Positions 26,701 to 41,700 of a stretch of DNA of 64,000 nt are shown here, in pieces. How positions within the stretch are numbered: position 1 is the stretch's first letter; each line of letters begins with the position of its first letter. Source of the stretch: Plutella xylostella (taxonomy: Eukaryota > Arthropoda > Insecta > Lepidoptera > Plutellidae). The stretch covers positions 5,094,001 to 5,158,000 of the forward strand of contig NC_063992.1 in assembly GCF_932276165.1 (NCBI RefSeq), read 5' to 3'. The notes below the pieces were generated by a model that saw only the letters and a list, made by a program, of their open reading frames with translations, was not told the DNA's origin and ran no database searches. The position numbers and the translations under genes were made by a program.

Positions 26701-29700
26701 AACATGGCGGATTATAGTATAGTATATAACTTCTCCAACGAAGTGATTCTTCTTTTAAAACAGAAATCGTTGAACCAATAGTTGCCGACTCAATATCATG
26801 AGCGTTCGATAAGAATAGTGCGATTCGGTATCAAGCAAGCCATTATTAGGTTAATAGTGCAAAGAACAATGACCCAGGGTTTACGTAAGTCGCTTTGTTC
26901 GAGGCGAGCTGTGACAAAACAATAACACTCGGAATGTTACGGTTTCTGACAAATTGCTTCTGTAAAATTGGCTTGTTCAATGAAACTCTGCAATTTTATT
27001 AAAATTTGATGAAATTATTTGATTCATATTATTTACGTAGGTATAGCTTGTTCAAATGTTCTTAAGTAACACAATATTATAGGCAATATAACTGCTCTAC
27101 TTTTGAACTTCACGTTTAATTTTATCGCTTTTAGCGAGTAGTTACATGTTTCCTCATTTAGGTTTTCATTCATGACTGGCTTCATATATTTATTCAATTA
27201 ACCGGAGCTCAAATTAGGTATATTCTATTCTATTCTATTCTCATAGGGGGTGAAGTTCCTGTACGTGGCTCTCTCGAGTGGAACCTTTGTACATATCCCC
27301 TTGATTTCAGCTCAGCCAGCCTAGCTCCCGAGTAAACTGGAGTAGCAGGCCTGGGTGTTGTAATAGCTGAGGTAGGCGCTCTGTTGGTCCAAGAATAGAT
27401 AATCTTGTTTCTGTAGTAGGTGGACAAGCTAACAGAATATGTTCAACCGTCTCATCTACTTCCTTACATGTCCTACATAAGGGACTAGTTGAGTTACCTA
27501 TGGTATATAAGTGTTTATTCACGCAACAATGTCCTGTTATTAATCCTACCATTAATGATATATTACTACGGGACAGGTTGAGTAAGTAGCGTGTAAGTTT
27601 ATGGTTGTGTGATACAATAAACGCTTTAGTTTGTCTGCAATCTACACGATTTTTCCACTCCTGATTGTGTTCAGATAGTGTTTTATCGGTGAGAACTTGC
27701 CTTATTGCCTTTGATGACAAACTAATAAATGGTTCTGGCCCTATTGGTAGGGTATTTGATCCCATTCTTGCTAGTCGGTCAGCCTCGCAATTTCCTATGT
27801 TGTCTTTGCCACCAAACCACTGCTCCATATGTTATTATAGGTCTGACCACCGCTGTGTACAACCATTTACACAGCTTTGGCTTGAGTCCCCATTTGGATC
27901 CAACAAGTTTCCTAGTTTGGTATAGGGATATTGTTGCTTTACTTAGGGTTTTCTCCACATGTTTAGACCAGCTTAGGCGGTGGTCTAGCCATATGCCGAG
28001 ATACTTTACCTCATTTGTTAACTTTAAGGTTGTATTAAAAAGTTTAGGTAGCTTTAAATTACCTATCTTAGTCTTTTTGGTAAATAGAACCATTTCCGTT
28101 TTGGTTGGGTTCACTGACAATTCATGTTTGTGACACCATTCCTCTATGATGTTCAGTGCAAGTTGCATCCTTTCACATAAGGTATTTACAAACAGACCGC
28201 CAATGAGAATCGTAACGTCATCGGCGTAGGCTATTGTTGTAAAACCTTTATTATTTAGATCGCAAAGTAGATCATTCACAACTAAAACCCACAGCAATGG
28301 AGATAACACTCCACCCTGCGGACATCCCTTTGCTACTTTGCATCTTATTGTATTTGTTGAAGTAAAAGATACTGTTCTTGATTTAAGCATATTTGTTATC
28401 CAGGCACTGATGACCGGGTCTACATCATGATTTTTAAGGTTATTACTTATGCTATTGAACATAGTTTTATCAAAAGCTCCTTCAATATCGATAAAAACTG
28501 CAAGGCAGGATTGTTGTAACAATATTGAATTTTCAATTTTGCTTACCACTGCGTGTAAGGCCGACTCTGTTGACTTACCCGGTTGGTATGCATGTTGGTT
28601 AGGATGGACAGGTTTCACGGAAAGTGCACCGTCACGTATATATCTGTCACACAGTCGTTCTAAAGTTTTAAGAAGAAATGATGACAGACTAATGGGTCTA
28701 TAGGCTTTCGGAGAGGTGTAGTCATCTTTACCCGCTTTAGGCAAAAATACTACTTTCACCTCCCTCCATCCCTTAGGTATATTATATTATGTCTCTTTAA
28801 TAGTCTGTGTCATGGATTTCTATTTAAATATAATAATATGTTAAGGTGCCAATATGCACTACCGGCTAGCACAGGGCACAAGATGTGCACGTCAAAAGTT
28901 TGGCGCCCCGTGCTTCCATGTCAAAAGTTTTGAGCCCTGCAGTTGCAGAAGGCGTAGTTCCTATGAATTCCTAAAGGAATCATTTCGCGCCTACCAATAT
29001 AACCTCCACCGCCAATTTCCTCTACACGCTTTACTGACTCAACCCCTCTTGTCCCCCCAGCACGGGCCACGAGTGCAAGGCGACCCGGCACTGCATAGAT
29101 CGCGTGTGGTCCAAGATGGAGGTGAAGAACGACACGGACTCCATCTGCAAGATCTGCACCGACATGGTCACGCAGGCCCGCGACCAGCTTGAGAGCAACG
29201 AGACCCAGGTAATCATGAAAATCAAACATCATCATGGTTGATGACAGTAATGCAAAGGTTGTCTGGTAGATATTGTTACGAGGGCTACACCGAAAAGATC
29301 GGGAATAGAATACTTAGGAATAAATTAGAGTGAAACCTTTTTGGTGTATCAAATGTAGTGTTTTTTCAAACATAATTCCATTTTCGAATTTTAAAAAAAG
29401 TAAAAAATAAAAGAGTATTGACCATTTGAATTTGACAAGTCGGTGTAAAAAATGGAGCTTACGCGGGAACATTTCCGTGCAATAATTTTTCACAACTTTC
29501 GTCGAGGTTTATTATTATTATTATTAAATTCTTTATTGCACATAAATTTATTTGTACATAGGCGAACTTAATGCTAAAGAGGTTTATCTCAAGAACAATG
29601 TCTCGCCGAGCTTTTTTCTATTTATAAACTTGAAGCACCAAGTAAAACGACTATATATCGTTGGTATTCTGAGTTTCGCCGTGGACGTTCCTCTCTTACC

Positions 29701-32700
29701 ACATTCCCTTCTACTGGTCGGCCAAAAACAGCGGTAACACAAGATAACATCGATGCTGTACGCCAGTTAATAAAAGAAGATGGACATGTGACATACGAGC
29801 AGATTCGGGCTTCTCTCAGCATTGGTATGACAGCCATTCAAACCATTTTACATGAAGAACTGGGTGTCAAGAAGTTAGTTTCGCGCTGGGTGCCCCACCG
29901 TTTGACCGAGGAACAAAAGTCGGCTCGTGTTAATTGGTGTCGATCTGCTCTGCAACGGTTCAATGGAGGCAGTTCAAATGCTGTCTACAATATCGTCTCT
30001 GGTGATGAATCGTGGATTTATTCATATGAGCCCGAAAGAAAACATCAATCGGCAGTTTGGGTCTTCGAAGGTGAGGTCAAGCCAACAAAAGTTATTCGCT
30101 CACGCAGCGTGTCGAAAAAAATGGTCGCTTCGTTTGTATCGAAAAGTGGCCATGTGGCTACGATTCCATTACAAGAACAAAGGACGGTTACTGCTGATTG
30201 GTACACAACAGTTTGTTTGCCGGAAGTCGTAAGAGAACTTCGTAAAACTAACCCGAATCGTCGTATAATCCTTCACCACGATAATGCAAGCTCTCATACC
30301 GCTCGCAAAACAAGAACGTTTTTAAATATGGAAAACGTGGAGTTGATGGACCATCCTCCGTATAGCCCTGATCTGAGCCCCAATGATTATTTTACATTCC
30401 CAAGAATTAAAGATATGCTACGTGGTCAACGGTTTAGCGGCCCAGAAGAGGCGGTCGAAGCTTTCAGTTATCAGCTGTTTTGACAGTATCCACTTCAGAC
30501 TGGAATTACTGTTTCAATTATTGGTTTAATCGAATGAAAAAGTGCATTGAATGTCACGGAGACTACTTTGAAAAACAATAAAAGTAAATAATATTATGAT
30601 ATCTTTGTACTTTTTTCTATTCCCGATCATTTCGGTATCGCCCTCGTATAGCAATAAGGCCACCTCTTTGTACTGTTTTATTTTTAAGTTTTTGTTATTT
30701 ATGTTCTTGGTGCAAATAAAGTGTAAGTATTGTATTGTAATGCTCCACTACTGGACACCGTGGTCTGCTGCCAAAGAGGCGTAACATCCTTAAACTTTTC
30801 AATCAACCAGAAGTGACTACCTGTCTAAGGTTAGCGGGCTGGAGAACGTGCCACACCGCTTTGGCCTATTTTTGGTCCTTCACAATCACCTTTTGTTCAC
30901 GCAGTGGTTTACATCCATATCCTTGTGGGTGTGCTTCTGCGCCGGTTACCATTACTAGTCATCCATATAGCGGTATTTTTAGCATATCTGGCTGCATATG
31001 GTAAACATGCCCCTTGTCCAGTCCCACATTTCATTAATGTAATGTACCAGGCATTGAATAAACAATCACACTATTCACACGTCAACCACCTTCCAGGAAG
31101 AACTAAAGCAAGTGTTCGAAGGCTCCTGCATGCTGATCCCTCTCAAGCTGGTGCGCAAGGAGTGCATGAAGTTAGCAGACCAGTTCGTGCCCGACCTGGT
31201 GGAGACCCTGGCGTCGCAGATGAACCCGCAGACCGTGTGCTCGGTGGCGGGGTTGTGTAACAATGCGGAGATCGATAAGATGCTCGTCGGATATGTGAGT
31301 ATATTAATAAGTTTTGTATGGTGTAAGTTTGCGTCGATGACAAAATAAAGGAGCCTCTCCGATTGACGTATCAACTGTAATTTTATGTACACAACGGCGC
31401 ACCGTGGACATTCAGCCAATGAAGCTGTTCTGACTGGCTATTCCTTGGTGAAAACCCTAAGCGCAATCCATAAATAGTGTTTTTTTTAAGATATTGGGTC
31501 CTGTCACAACATTATGAATCGCAATGTTAAGGTTATGCAAATATGGTGGAAGTTCTTAAATAAATATGAAGTTATACCGGAGTAAAGTGTACTAGTGTAG
31601 GTTATCGGCAAACCGTTTATGAAGGCATACCACATGTGTAAAATTATTTTAGGCAAAAAATTTCTGTCCAATAATCTCTATGGGATTTGGAATTATTTAC
31701 TTATTCATCATAATGATATAGATACTTACTTTAAATATACTAGAATATAACATCGTTAAACATTATTAGTAATCTGAAATGCCATTACACGAGTCATGCA
31801 CTTACTATCTACACGTTCCGAAGTCATAAACAAGTCTTATTATCACGACTTATAATTACAAATATTTCTTTGTTATTTTATTAATTGGATGACAACAAAC
31901 TTAACCTTGTTTTATACTGTATGGAAATGTTTCTCCACATACCTAAGTAACATGTTACTATTTTCGAGTAGAATTAAAATAAAAAGCATGAAAAATAAAA
32001 TATACATGCATCAAATATAAATTCCGTTGTACTTTTTATCTACACTGTAATAAATTAATAATCCTTCAACAACACGGCTGTCCCATTTCAAAACACAGTA
32101 ACCGCCAACTTTAAAAAAAACGGGTCTTTGATTTATATAGCGTAGTATGGAACCCTCAGTATACAGTTCACATCGACCGCATTGAAAAAATTCAAAATAA
32201 ATTTACCAAAGCTTTAGATTATCGTGTCGGAAATTTCTTTCTAGATTACAAAACTTCTGCTAAACGCTATAACCTTGTATCACTACAAAATCGTAGAAAA
32301 CTTATTGACGCATCGTTTTTCTTTAAAATATTAAATAACCAAGTGGATTCTCCTACACTGCTTGAGAATATCACATTCAGAGTCCCCCGTGCACACACAA
32401 GATTTAAAGATACTTTTCATGCAAGTTTGTGTAACACAAATTATGCCAAAAATTCATTTTTCAGGCGTTGTGCAAGATTAATGGATAGGGAATTTGCCGA
32501 CGTTGACATATTTCACAATTCGTTAAACTCTTTTAAAAATCTAGTCTTAAAATCATTTAAATATTAATCGCAACATAGACTGCTCACTTTTTTAACTTAA
32601 TTTAAAATTGTTTATATTTTCTTTTAATTGTTTATTTAATTATCTTAATTTCACTTAATTTGTTTGCATGTTTACACTAATTTTAATTTATATCATTTAT

Positions 32701-35700
32701 TTTATTAATCTGTCATTTATATATTGATTTATTTTGATATTAATTAATGGTACTATAGGTCATTAAGCACCAAAAATATGTAATAATGTACGCAAAAGAC
32801 TGTTTGTTACCTTTTTGTAAATAAATAAATAAATATATTATTTTAGGCGATTCCGCACAAAACTGCATTGTCAGAATATCAAAAAACCGCTTAGAAACGA
32901 AAATAAAATTTCTAAAAACCTAGTAACTCCACCCTGCGAAATCAAAAATGCCACGAAAACCATTTCAAAACATAGTAAGAGCCACCAACCATTTTAAAAC
33001 ACAGTAAGTGAAAATGACTTACTAGGTTTTAAAATGGTCAATGGCGCTTACTAGGTTTTGAAATGGTCAGCAAAGGACAATTTTCGTCCGTTAATTTTAG
33101 TAAGTCACAAATGGCATACATTATTACTAACACTTTTTTCGAACAAAATATCAGACATTTCAGAACCTGTATCTTTGCACCAATGAGACCTAGAGAGTTG
33201 AATTAAAAGTAGAACATAAGTAAATTTTGTCTTCTTTATAAAAGCCATAGAGACCTTTCTCGTCAGAACCTTTCTACTAGCCCTATTTTGCATAAACCAA
33301 AAAAAAAACAAGTTATAAATAAGAGAAAACTGATTTTTAGATAGAAATTTAGGAAATATTGTCTAATTGAAGGCAGCCATAAATAATTTTCATGTTAGAG
33401 CCTTCTTAATATGGCTATTTAATTCATTTACATAAAACAAAAAAAAAACATAAAAATATGCCCGTATTTCAGCTATTACTTATAGTGCCGTCGTGTAAAA
33501 GTGTTGCAAAATTGGATTTATAATATGTGAAGGATCCCAAACATATAAAAAATGAAATTATTACGCAATTATTGCAATTTCAATATACTTAACTTGTCTT
33601 AAATTACACAATAATGGCTCTTACTAGGTTTTGAAATGGTCAGTGAGGGCGGTTTTAGGGTGAGAAAACCATATAAAACCTAGTAAGTGTTTTCTTTTGT
33701 GCATTACAGCAACAATTTTAGTTATATTTAAATGAAATAGTATTGTATGTAAAGCCTAGGTTCTGCCGCTTCTTTTAAGCTTACATTTGTTCAGATATCT
33801 GTCATAGTTTTACCAGGGCATTGAAATGAAGGGACAAAAATGTTTTTTGGCTCTCCTGAACATTTTGTCTCATGGCTGTTACTGTGTTTTAAAATGGGAC
33901 AGCCGCTTTCTCGTCAGAACGTTTCTACTAGCCCTATTTTGCATAAACCAAAAAAAACTCAAACATTGTAAACTAATTTTAGCTCAAAATTTAGGAAATA
34001 TTGTCTAATTTAAGGCAGCCATAAATAATGTTCGTGTCAGACATGCCTTCTTAATATGGCGATTTGGTTCATTTAGATAAAACTTAAAAATATGCCGGTA
34101 TTTCAGCTATTACTTAGTGCGGTCGTGTAAAAGTGCTGCAAAATTTGATTTATATTATGTGAAGGAAACAAAAAATAAAAAAATAAAAAAAACATATAAA
34201 TTATTACGTTATAATTGCAATTTCAATATACTTTACTTGTCTTAAATTACACAATAATGGCTCTTACTAGGTTATAAAATGGTCAGTGAGGGCGGTTTTA
34301 GGGTGAGAAAACCATTTAAAACCTAGTTAGTGTTTTCTTTTGTGCATTACAGCAACAATATTAGTCATATTTAAATGAAATAGTATTGTATGTAAAGCCT
34401 AGGTTCTGCCGGTTCTTTTAAGCTTACATTCGTTTAGATATGTATCATAGTTCTACCAGGGCATTGAAATGAAGGGACAAAAACGTTTTTTGGCTCGTGA
34501 ACATTTTGTCTCTTGGCTGTTACTGTGTTTTGAAATTGGACAGCCGATGTGGCCTAATGGTAGAAGCTGTGCTTCAATATACTCAGAGTTCCCGGGTTCG
34601 ATTCCCAGGTGGGACCATCAATTTGAACATTTTATTTACTCGTGTGTGTATTAATTTCAGAACGAGGTGTTGAAGCAGCGTACCGAGTGCCATGGCTGCC
34701 AGCGCACCGTCGCCGGCATGCGCAAGCGCTTCGACGAGACCAGCTACGAGACCTTCCTGTACAACATGCTGCAGGTATACTAAACTATTATGTATTATGG
34801 ATCCCATCTTGTTTTGTACTTTAAAGCCTTGAGTTGAGAGACGGTGTAGTATAGATTGCACTTGTTACATTACTCGTTACATTGTTAAGTAATCTTATGG
34901 TGATTATTTTTATAATTTTAAATTGAAGTATGTCGGAATTTGAGACACTAATTTGAATTATTTTCTCGTTAGTTTATAAAAAATATATAAAGATCGGCTC
35001 TTCGTCGATTTTATGACGTCATCCACTTCCGTGTAGCCGTTGACGTCATCAAGATCGTAACTCTGTGAATATTGCCACTTTAGATTGACAGAAGTGACAT
35101 TGAACAATTGAAGATTTTTATTCTCTTTGGTTGAAACTTTAACCATGCGGAGCGTCTTGAAGGACAAATTATATTTTCATTTTTGATAAAATAATCGGAA
35201 TCCTTAAAATATTTTATATTTTTAAGAATGAGGCACTTATTAGGAAGATAATATCTCGAAACGGTTTTGGAATTAGCATCAAAGTTTTTTACTTAACATA
35301 CCGAATTCTAGGAACGAAATATTTAGCGGCTTCCGTTGGTCGTCTAATAGGTAAAAAGTGGCTAAGGTATAGGTTTGGCCATTTATGTAAACGAAAAGAC
35401 ACACATTCCCCTGACACACATATACTAATCGTGCGAATTAACGGTGCACCTGGCCAGCAAGAACCAGGATTCACGTCGGGTACGCCAAAGCTAGTTAATA
35501 TGACCTCTGGTTTTTGTCAGTCAGTAATTCGCACGTACTGTATTTAAGTTTCAGAAATACCTTAATTTGGTTTATTTAAACTCCAATCCCCGCTCCCCAG
35601 GCGTGCCGCAAGGCCGGCTCCCTCTCCGACGCCTGCTCGATGCTGGTGTTCAAGTACTACGAGAACATCGTGGCGACGCTCAAGAGCGACTTGCAGCCGG

Positions 35701-38700
35701 CCGGAGTGTGCCACGTGAGCGGGCAGTGCGCCTACAAGTACCATCAACACGATGAATACGTGTTCCCGAATGATCTGGCCAGCGATGTGGAGGTTAACGA
35801 GTAAGTGGATAGTTAAATAAGTATAGATTAATAATTTGTAGTATACAAAATAGAAGTAAAAAAGCAGCACTGTAGGATGAGGCGGATGTAGGTAATTCCA
35901 TTTCACTTTCCCAGCGATATCGACGTTAATAAGTGAGATAGTAGATCTGATACAGGAAAATGTATACCCATGCGAACCTTTATACAGAGGCTTGCAAAAA
36001 TGGTATGGTAAGCTAAATTTTCGAATTGGTTTTCGGTTTGTAGCTTGAGTTTTTTTTAAATGTTGTCCATTCAGGGGGTCATCCAGAATAAGTTTTGAAA
36101 AGTGGTAGAACGAAAGTTTTTCATATAGACTGAGGGGTGCAACAAACCCAACTCCTCTCTGTATTTGTTATTAACACGTTAGCAAGCTTAGCGAAGAAAC
36201 CTGTGAAAGACCTGAAGAAAATGCTGAACCAATGTTGATGAACTTCCGTTGTTGCAGCGACGTCCCCTGCGAGTTCTGCGAGCAGCTGGTGCTGCACCTG
36301 CGCGACGTGCTGGTCGCCAACACCACCGAGATCGAGTTCTTCAAGGTGCTCAAAGGTCAGTGGTTATCTTAATTAGCCCGTAATGCCATTACGGTAATGG
36401 TCCATTGTTGGTGTTGGTGTAGGCTTTTACCGAGGAGCGCCTATAGATTGGCAAGTTGCTTGGCGACCCTCCTTGCGGGGTGAAAGACGCGGAGGGGACG
36501 AGGTACCCAAGACGACAGCGGGTAGCGGGAGGGTAGCGGGGAAGGGCAACGCGTGCATTGCATGTCATTGTTACGGCAGTCTCGGCCGCGCAGCCGAGGC
36601 GGCCACATGTCTTATATAGTCTGTCATAATTTGAGTGCGACCCACATGAGATCATTGATCCTGAGACCATTAGTCTTAGGATGAGTGTTGAGGCCTTTTT
36701 AATATTATCATCATATTATTATTAGGTATCTATAATTCGTCAACAAAATAACGTTAAAAACAACAAATCGTATAATGTCTCAATATAGGGGCTTCTTGTA
36801 GAACAGCGTACCGGATCAGTCATGCTACGCGGCTAAAGGTTGGTACTGCGCAGTCAGATACGAAAAAGTAAACAACAAAGACGAAGAGTCCATATATTAT
36901 GACAGTGCGTCAGTTGTCAGTTCTTGTAACTAGGAAAGCAACCAAAATTTATGTGATTTAATGAAAGTAATTAATGAGCAAAACACAGAGAAAAATTACA
37001 AAATTGATGAAATTTTGAAAGAAAATGGTCATATCGTGCTTCGCCTACCACCATACCACCCGGAATTAAATCCTATTGAACTTGTGTGGCGGTACGTGAA
37101 AGGCGAGCTCGCAAGAACGTCGATTGACTCTAACTTAGATAAAGAGATAAAAGACTTAGAGTTTCTTTTCTCTAATTATTCGCCTAAAAAGTGGAGAAAT
37201 TGTGACGACCATGTCATAAAAAATTAAGACGAATATTATAAATCTGATAGAGTATTTGACGATGTATTGGACAGGTATGTTATTGTTTATTTATAATTTA
37301 TTGTAAATTAAACATAAATTGGTTTTTGTCTTAGATTTATAATTGAAGTTAATGAAAACGATGATGAAGATGAGGATGACGACGACGATGAACAAGTTCA
37401 AACAGAGAGTGAACATGAAAGTGACATGGAAATTGATTTATAAAATAAAACACTTTTACATAAATAAATTCAAATTGGTAGATATTCTGAAGGTAAAGAT
37501 CCAAATTTTAATGCTGTCAAACTATAAATTTTAAGCTAAATATGACATTTACGGGAACACTCATAGAATAAAATTTTACTTACGTCAGAAATAGTTACAA
37601 GCTATCGCGAGATTAATCCGGGCACACTTTTCTACGTGTGTAGCATGTCGTGCTACCTCGCCCCCGCCACTTCTTTCACCCCGCAAGGAGGGTCGCCAAG
37701 TAACTTGCCGCATTATAAACACTCTGTCCTAAACCATCCTAATCTAGTTATACTACCGGCCATTAGCTGATGATTATTATGATTTTGTAGCTCTGAAATA
37801 AATGGATAAGAATGTATTTTTGTAGTTATTTAGTACATATCGCGATCTAAGTATAAAATTTGCGCCATACACTATGGTGTTGATAGCCATTTGTCGTTAA
37901 TATTGGTTCGGCTGTTACTACATAGGTTACGATTTTATCAACTATTTACAATTAAAATAATTTCTAACACCATTGCTATTCCCTCCAGGTCTCTGCAAAC
38001 AGACCGGCAACTTCAAGACGGAATGCCTAAGCCTCGTGGACCAGTACTACCCGGTGATCTACAACTACCTCGTGTCGGACTTAAAGCCAAAAGAGATTTG
38101 CGCGCTGATGTCCGTGTGCCCCAACGGGAACACTGAGCCTATTGCCCCGTTGGTGGACAGAGAGTTGACGGTCAAGGCTATAACTCCCAGGAAACAGCTG
38201 ATTGGTACAGACGAAGCTAATAGCTACAAGGTATGATATTCTTTGTGTGTGATTTGGTACCTAGTACACAAGTAAAATAGTATTTGTGCACATTCCACTA
38301 AATTCATATATAACTAACAAGATTGTAAACGTTACTTTACGAGTCTGTGGCCCATCCTTTCGGCAACACAACACCTGAAACGCAACCCTCTAACTCCTCA
38401 ACGATTTTCGTTGCCGTACTGTGATTGGTCGCACGCAATACCCAATCACAGCGCTCCATATGACCACGCCCTCATATTATATTCTTCAACAGATGGACAA
38501 ACAAAAGAACGAGTTTTCATGGGCATCATTTTATTACGATCCGTGTCATATATTCCAGTGACATTTGAACACATCCTAAAACATTATTTCTCCCTACCAG
38601 ATGGACAAGCAAGAGAGCGTGGTGGTTCTAGGCTCGGAGCCCGCGCCCGCGCTGCCCATAGAGCGTATGTTCGTGAGTCTGCCACAGAGCAAGGCCGCCT

Positions 38701-41700
38701 GCTCCTTCTGCCAGTACTTCCTGCACTACCTGCAAGTGGAGCTGAGCGACACCAACACTGAGGTACAGTCACAGTGAACAAGGTACAGTCACAGTGAACA
38801 AGAGAGCGCTTCTAGTGCCATAGAGCGTATGTTCGTGAGTCTGCCGCAGAGCAAGGCCGCCTGCTCCTTCTGCCAGTACTTCCTGCACTACCTGCAAGTG
38901 GAGCTGAGCGACACCAACACTGAGGTACAGTCACAGTGAAAGATCTTCTCTAGATCTCACTCATTCAATTATCTCTAGATCTATTTACACAAAAGTACAA
39001 AACACACACCATGCTCTGCCCTATGTAACATCTCCGAATCTCCGAGACGTTTTTCCATGCAACGTTAAAGAAAACAAAACACTTCGGGCGTCCAAAACGT
39101 ATGTACTTACTCTTATTAGCCTTATTGCATAAAATATTTTCAGACCATTTGAAAGTAAGAATATGTTACAGTTAAAGAAAAAAAATACAGAAGAAGTAGG
39201 TAGGTCGCTTCGCTTTCGAAAGCGTCTCAAAGCCACCAACTCAGCATGCGCTTTACTTATATATAACTTTAATAACATCCTCTCGTTTCCCACACAGGAC
39301 CGCATCAAGGACGTGGTGGACAAGGCATGCCTGCGCCTGCCCGAGACTGTCAAGGACGAGTGCCAGCAGTTCGTTACTGAATACGGACCGGCAGTCATCG
39401 CCCTGCTTGTACAGGAAATTGACCCCGCCAGTGTGAGTAGATTACAGCATTAGTGGTAGGGTTTTTTGTAAATGATAAGTACATTCGAAGGAGAGAAAAT
39501 AATTTGTACCTAAATGGTCTGTTTGACGAATTTACTTTATGAGAAACGCATTTGACAGGTCTTTTTTTATTATTCTTGACAGCCTATTTATACTTATCTC
39601 CAAGTTAGTGAAATTCAAACATTTTGTGCTCTATAAAATACCTGGCTATCATTAGTAATATTGTAGTCCAAACTAATAATTATTACAACTTTTTCCATAA
39701 GTTTCAATAAAATATAAATCATATTACCCCGTTCGTCATAACAAAATTCCCTGAGCTCTCTAGTCCATCATTTAAACATAATATATACTGTATTCATTCT
39801 TATTTGGCGAAAAGGGTAAACAATGATGTTGATTCTGAAGGCAGAAATTCTAATTTTAACGCTGTCAAACTAAAAAAATTGCTAGCATAAAATGACATTT
39901 ACGGAAACAATCATAGAGTCGAATTTTAAACAAAGAAATTAAGGTTTTGACGTTTCTAAATTTAAAATTTCCGCCTTCAGAATCGATATCAATGTTTGTG
40001 TGTTTTTTAATTAAAATACTATTAAACAAATAAACTACGGCCAAAATAAATGGTTTCATTACGAAATCAATCAATCATGCTTGAAAGTATTTCATTTGTC
40101 AGTATGTTTTATTTTACAACTTAGTTTTTAAATTAATTCAAATAAAAAGACACTCTAAGATTGCTGAAAATCTACGAGAAGTAAGAAAAAATACATCATA
40201 CATACATTTATAACGCCAATTTCAACTCCCCGCAGGTATGCCCCGGACTCGGCATCTGCCCCATGACGCAAGAGGTGAAGAAAGTGGACATCAACTCCGG
40301 CAAGTCCAACTGTCCGCTGTGCCTGTTCGCAGTGGAGCAACTCGAGGCCATGCTGAAGAACAACCGCACTGAGGTATGTTTGTACTGTGCTTTTATGGTA
40401 TTGGTAGATAAAGGATATGAAAATTCCACTAGGTGGTAAGGCTCAAGAAACTGCCGATTTATAAGAAGGGAACATGGATTAGAACCCACTTTAGCTATGA
40501 TCTATCTTCTAGAATACTAAAAGTGTGTTTAAGAAAGTGGTTTGGTGAAATATACAGGGTGCATTTTCATCTTAAAACCCCAACTATTTACATAGATTAT
40601 ATTATAATTTTTCTATCTGTATTTATGATTTGCATGGTTTCCGTGTAAACACACTCTTTAGTGAACGTGTTTTGTCTCTCTCAGACAAACATCCGTACGG
40701 CCCTTGACCAGCTCTGCAACCACCTCTCCACCAAACTCAAGACCCAGTGCGTAGACTTCGTCGACCAGTACACGGACCAGTTGGTCAACATGTTGATCTC
40801 CGATATGGACGCGCAACAGATCTGCGTCTACCTCAAACTGTGCACGGATAATGTGGCCGACCCGCTCAAGCTGAAGGGAGATACGAAGCCGGAACCGAAA
40901 TTGAGCGCTATTGATAAATTCTTCGAGAGGCCCGAGATGCAAAAGGACTTGAACCATTTCAACAAGAGGAAGCAAGCCAAGGAAGCGGAGGCGAAGCACG
41001 TTGGCGGTGATATTGGTAAGACAAAGCTATATTTGCTATACATATATCTAGCGTATTTTGTTTTATGCGATTATCGCAGCACCTTGCAAAACGAAATGTA
41101 TTAAATTTACACTGCCGAATGTTAGACAATGCGATACTAACATTATTCTAGATGGGAATAAATTGGACCTAGTTAATGATACTGTCTTTCTTGGTATGAC
41201 TATAGATTCAAAGTTACAATGGGGACCTCACATTGCCAAATTGGCTGGAAGGTTGAGCTCGGCAGCTTTTGCTGTACGGAAAATTAGACAACTGACCGAT
41301 GTTGAAACCGCCAGATTAGTTTACTTTAGTTATTTCCACAGCTTATTGTCGTATGGCATTTTGCTTTGGGGTAGAGCCGCTGATATTGAGACTATATTTG
41401 TATTACAGAAAAGAGCCATCCGCTCTATATACAAACTTGGTTCCAGGGATTCATTGAGAGAACTATTTAAAGAAATTAACATCCTTACAGTTCCATGTCA
41501 GTTCATTTTTTCCAATTTAATGTATGTACGAAAGAATATTTCAACTTTTGATACAATTGGCAGTAATCATGACATTAATACTAGGAACAAGCATAAGCTG
41601 GCTTTTCCAGCGATGCGTCTGGCGAAAGTTAATAAATCGTTTTTAGGGTACTGTATTAGATTTTATAATAAGCTTCCAGCAGAAGTTGCTCAAATGCCAG

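Larger units (their letters stand above)
32079..34547. mobile_element. Unclassified TIR element with duplicated right part
   Basis: The left end CGGCTGTCCCATTTCAAAAC (about 32079) matches, inverted, the right end near 34547, and the same end sequence occurs again internally at about 33876-33907. Units such as ACTAGGTTTTGAAATGGTCA recur inside in both orientations. A unit of about 650 bp is present twice in tandem (about 33253-33905 and 33908-34545), each ending with the right-end sequence. No transposase is visible, and a LINE fragment is inserted at 32130-32840. I do not recognise the superfamily. Confidence 0.6.

Noticed and set aside
27665..28703. Plus-strand frames in prosaposin intron 6
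   Set aside because: Shadows of the minus-strand LINE reverse transcriptase.
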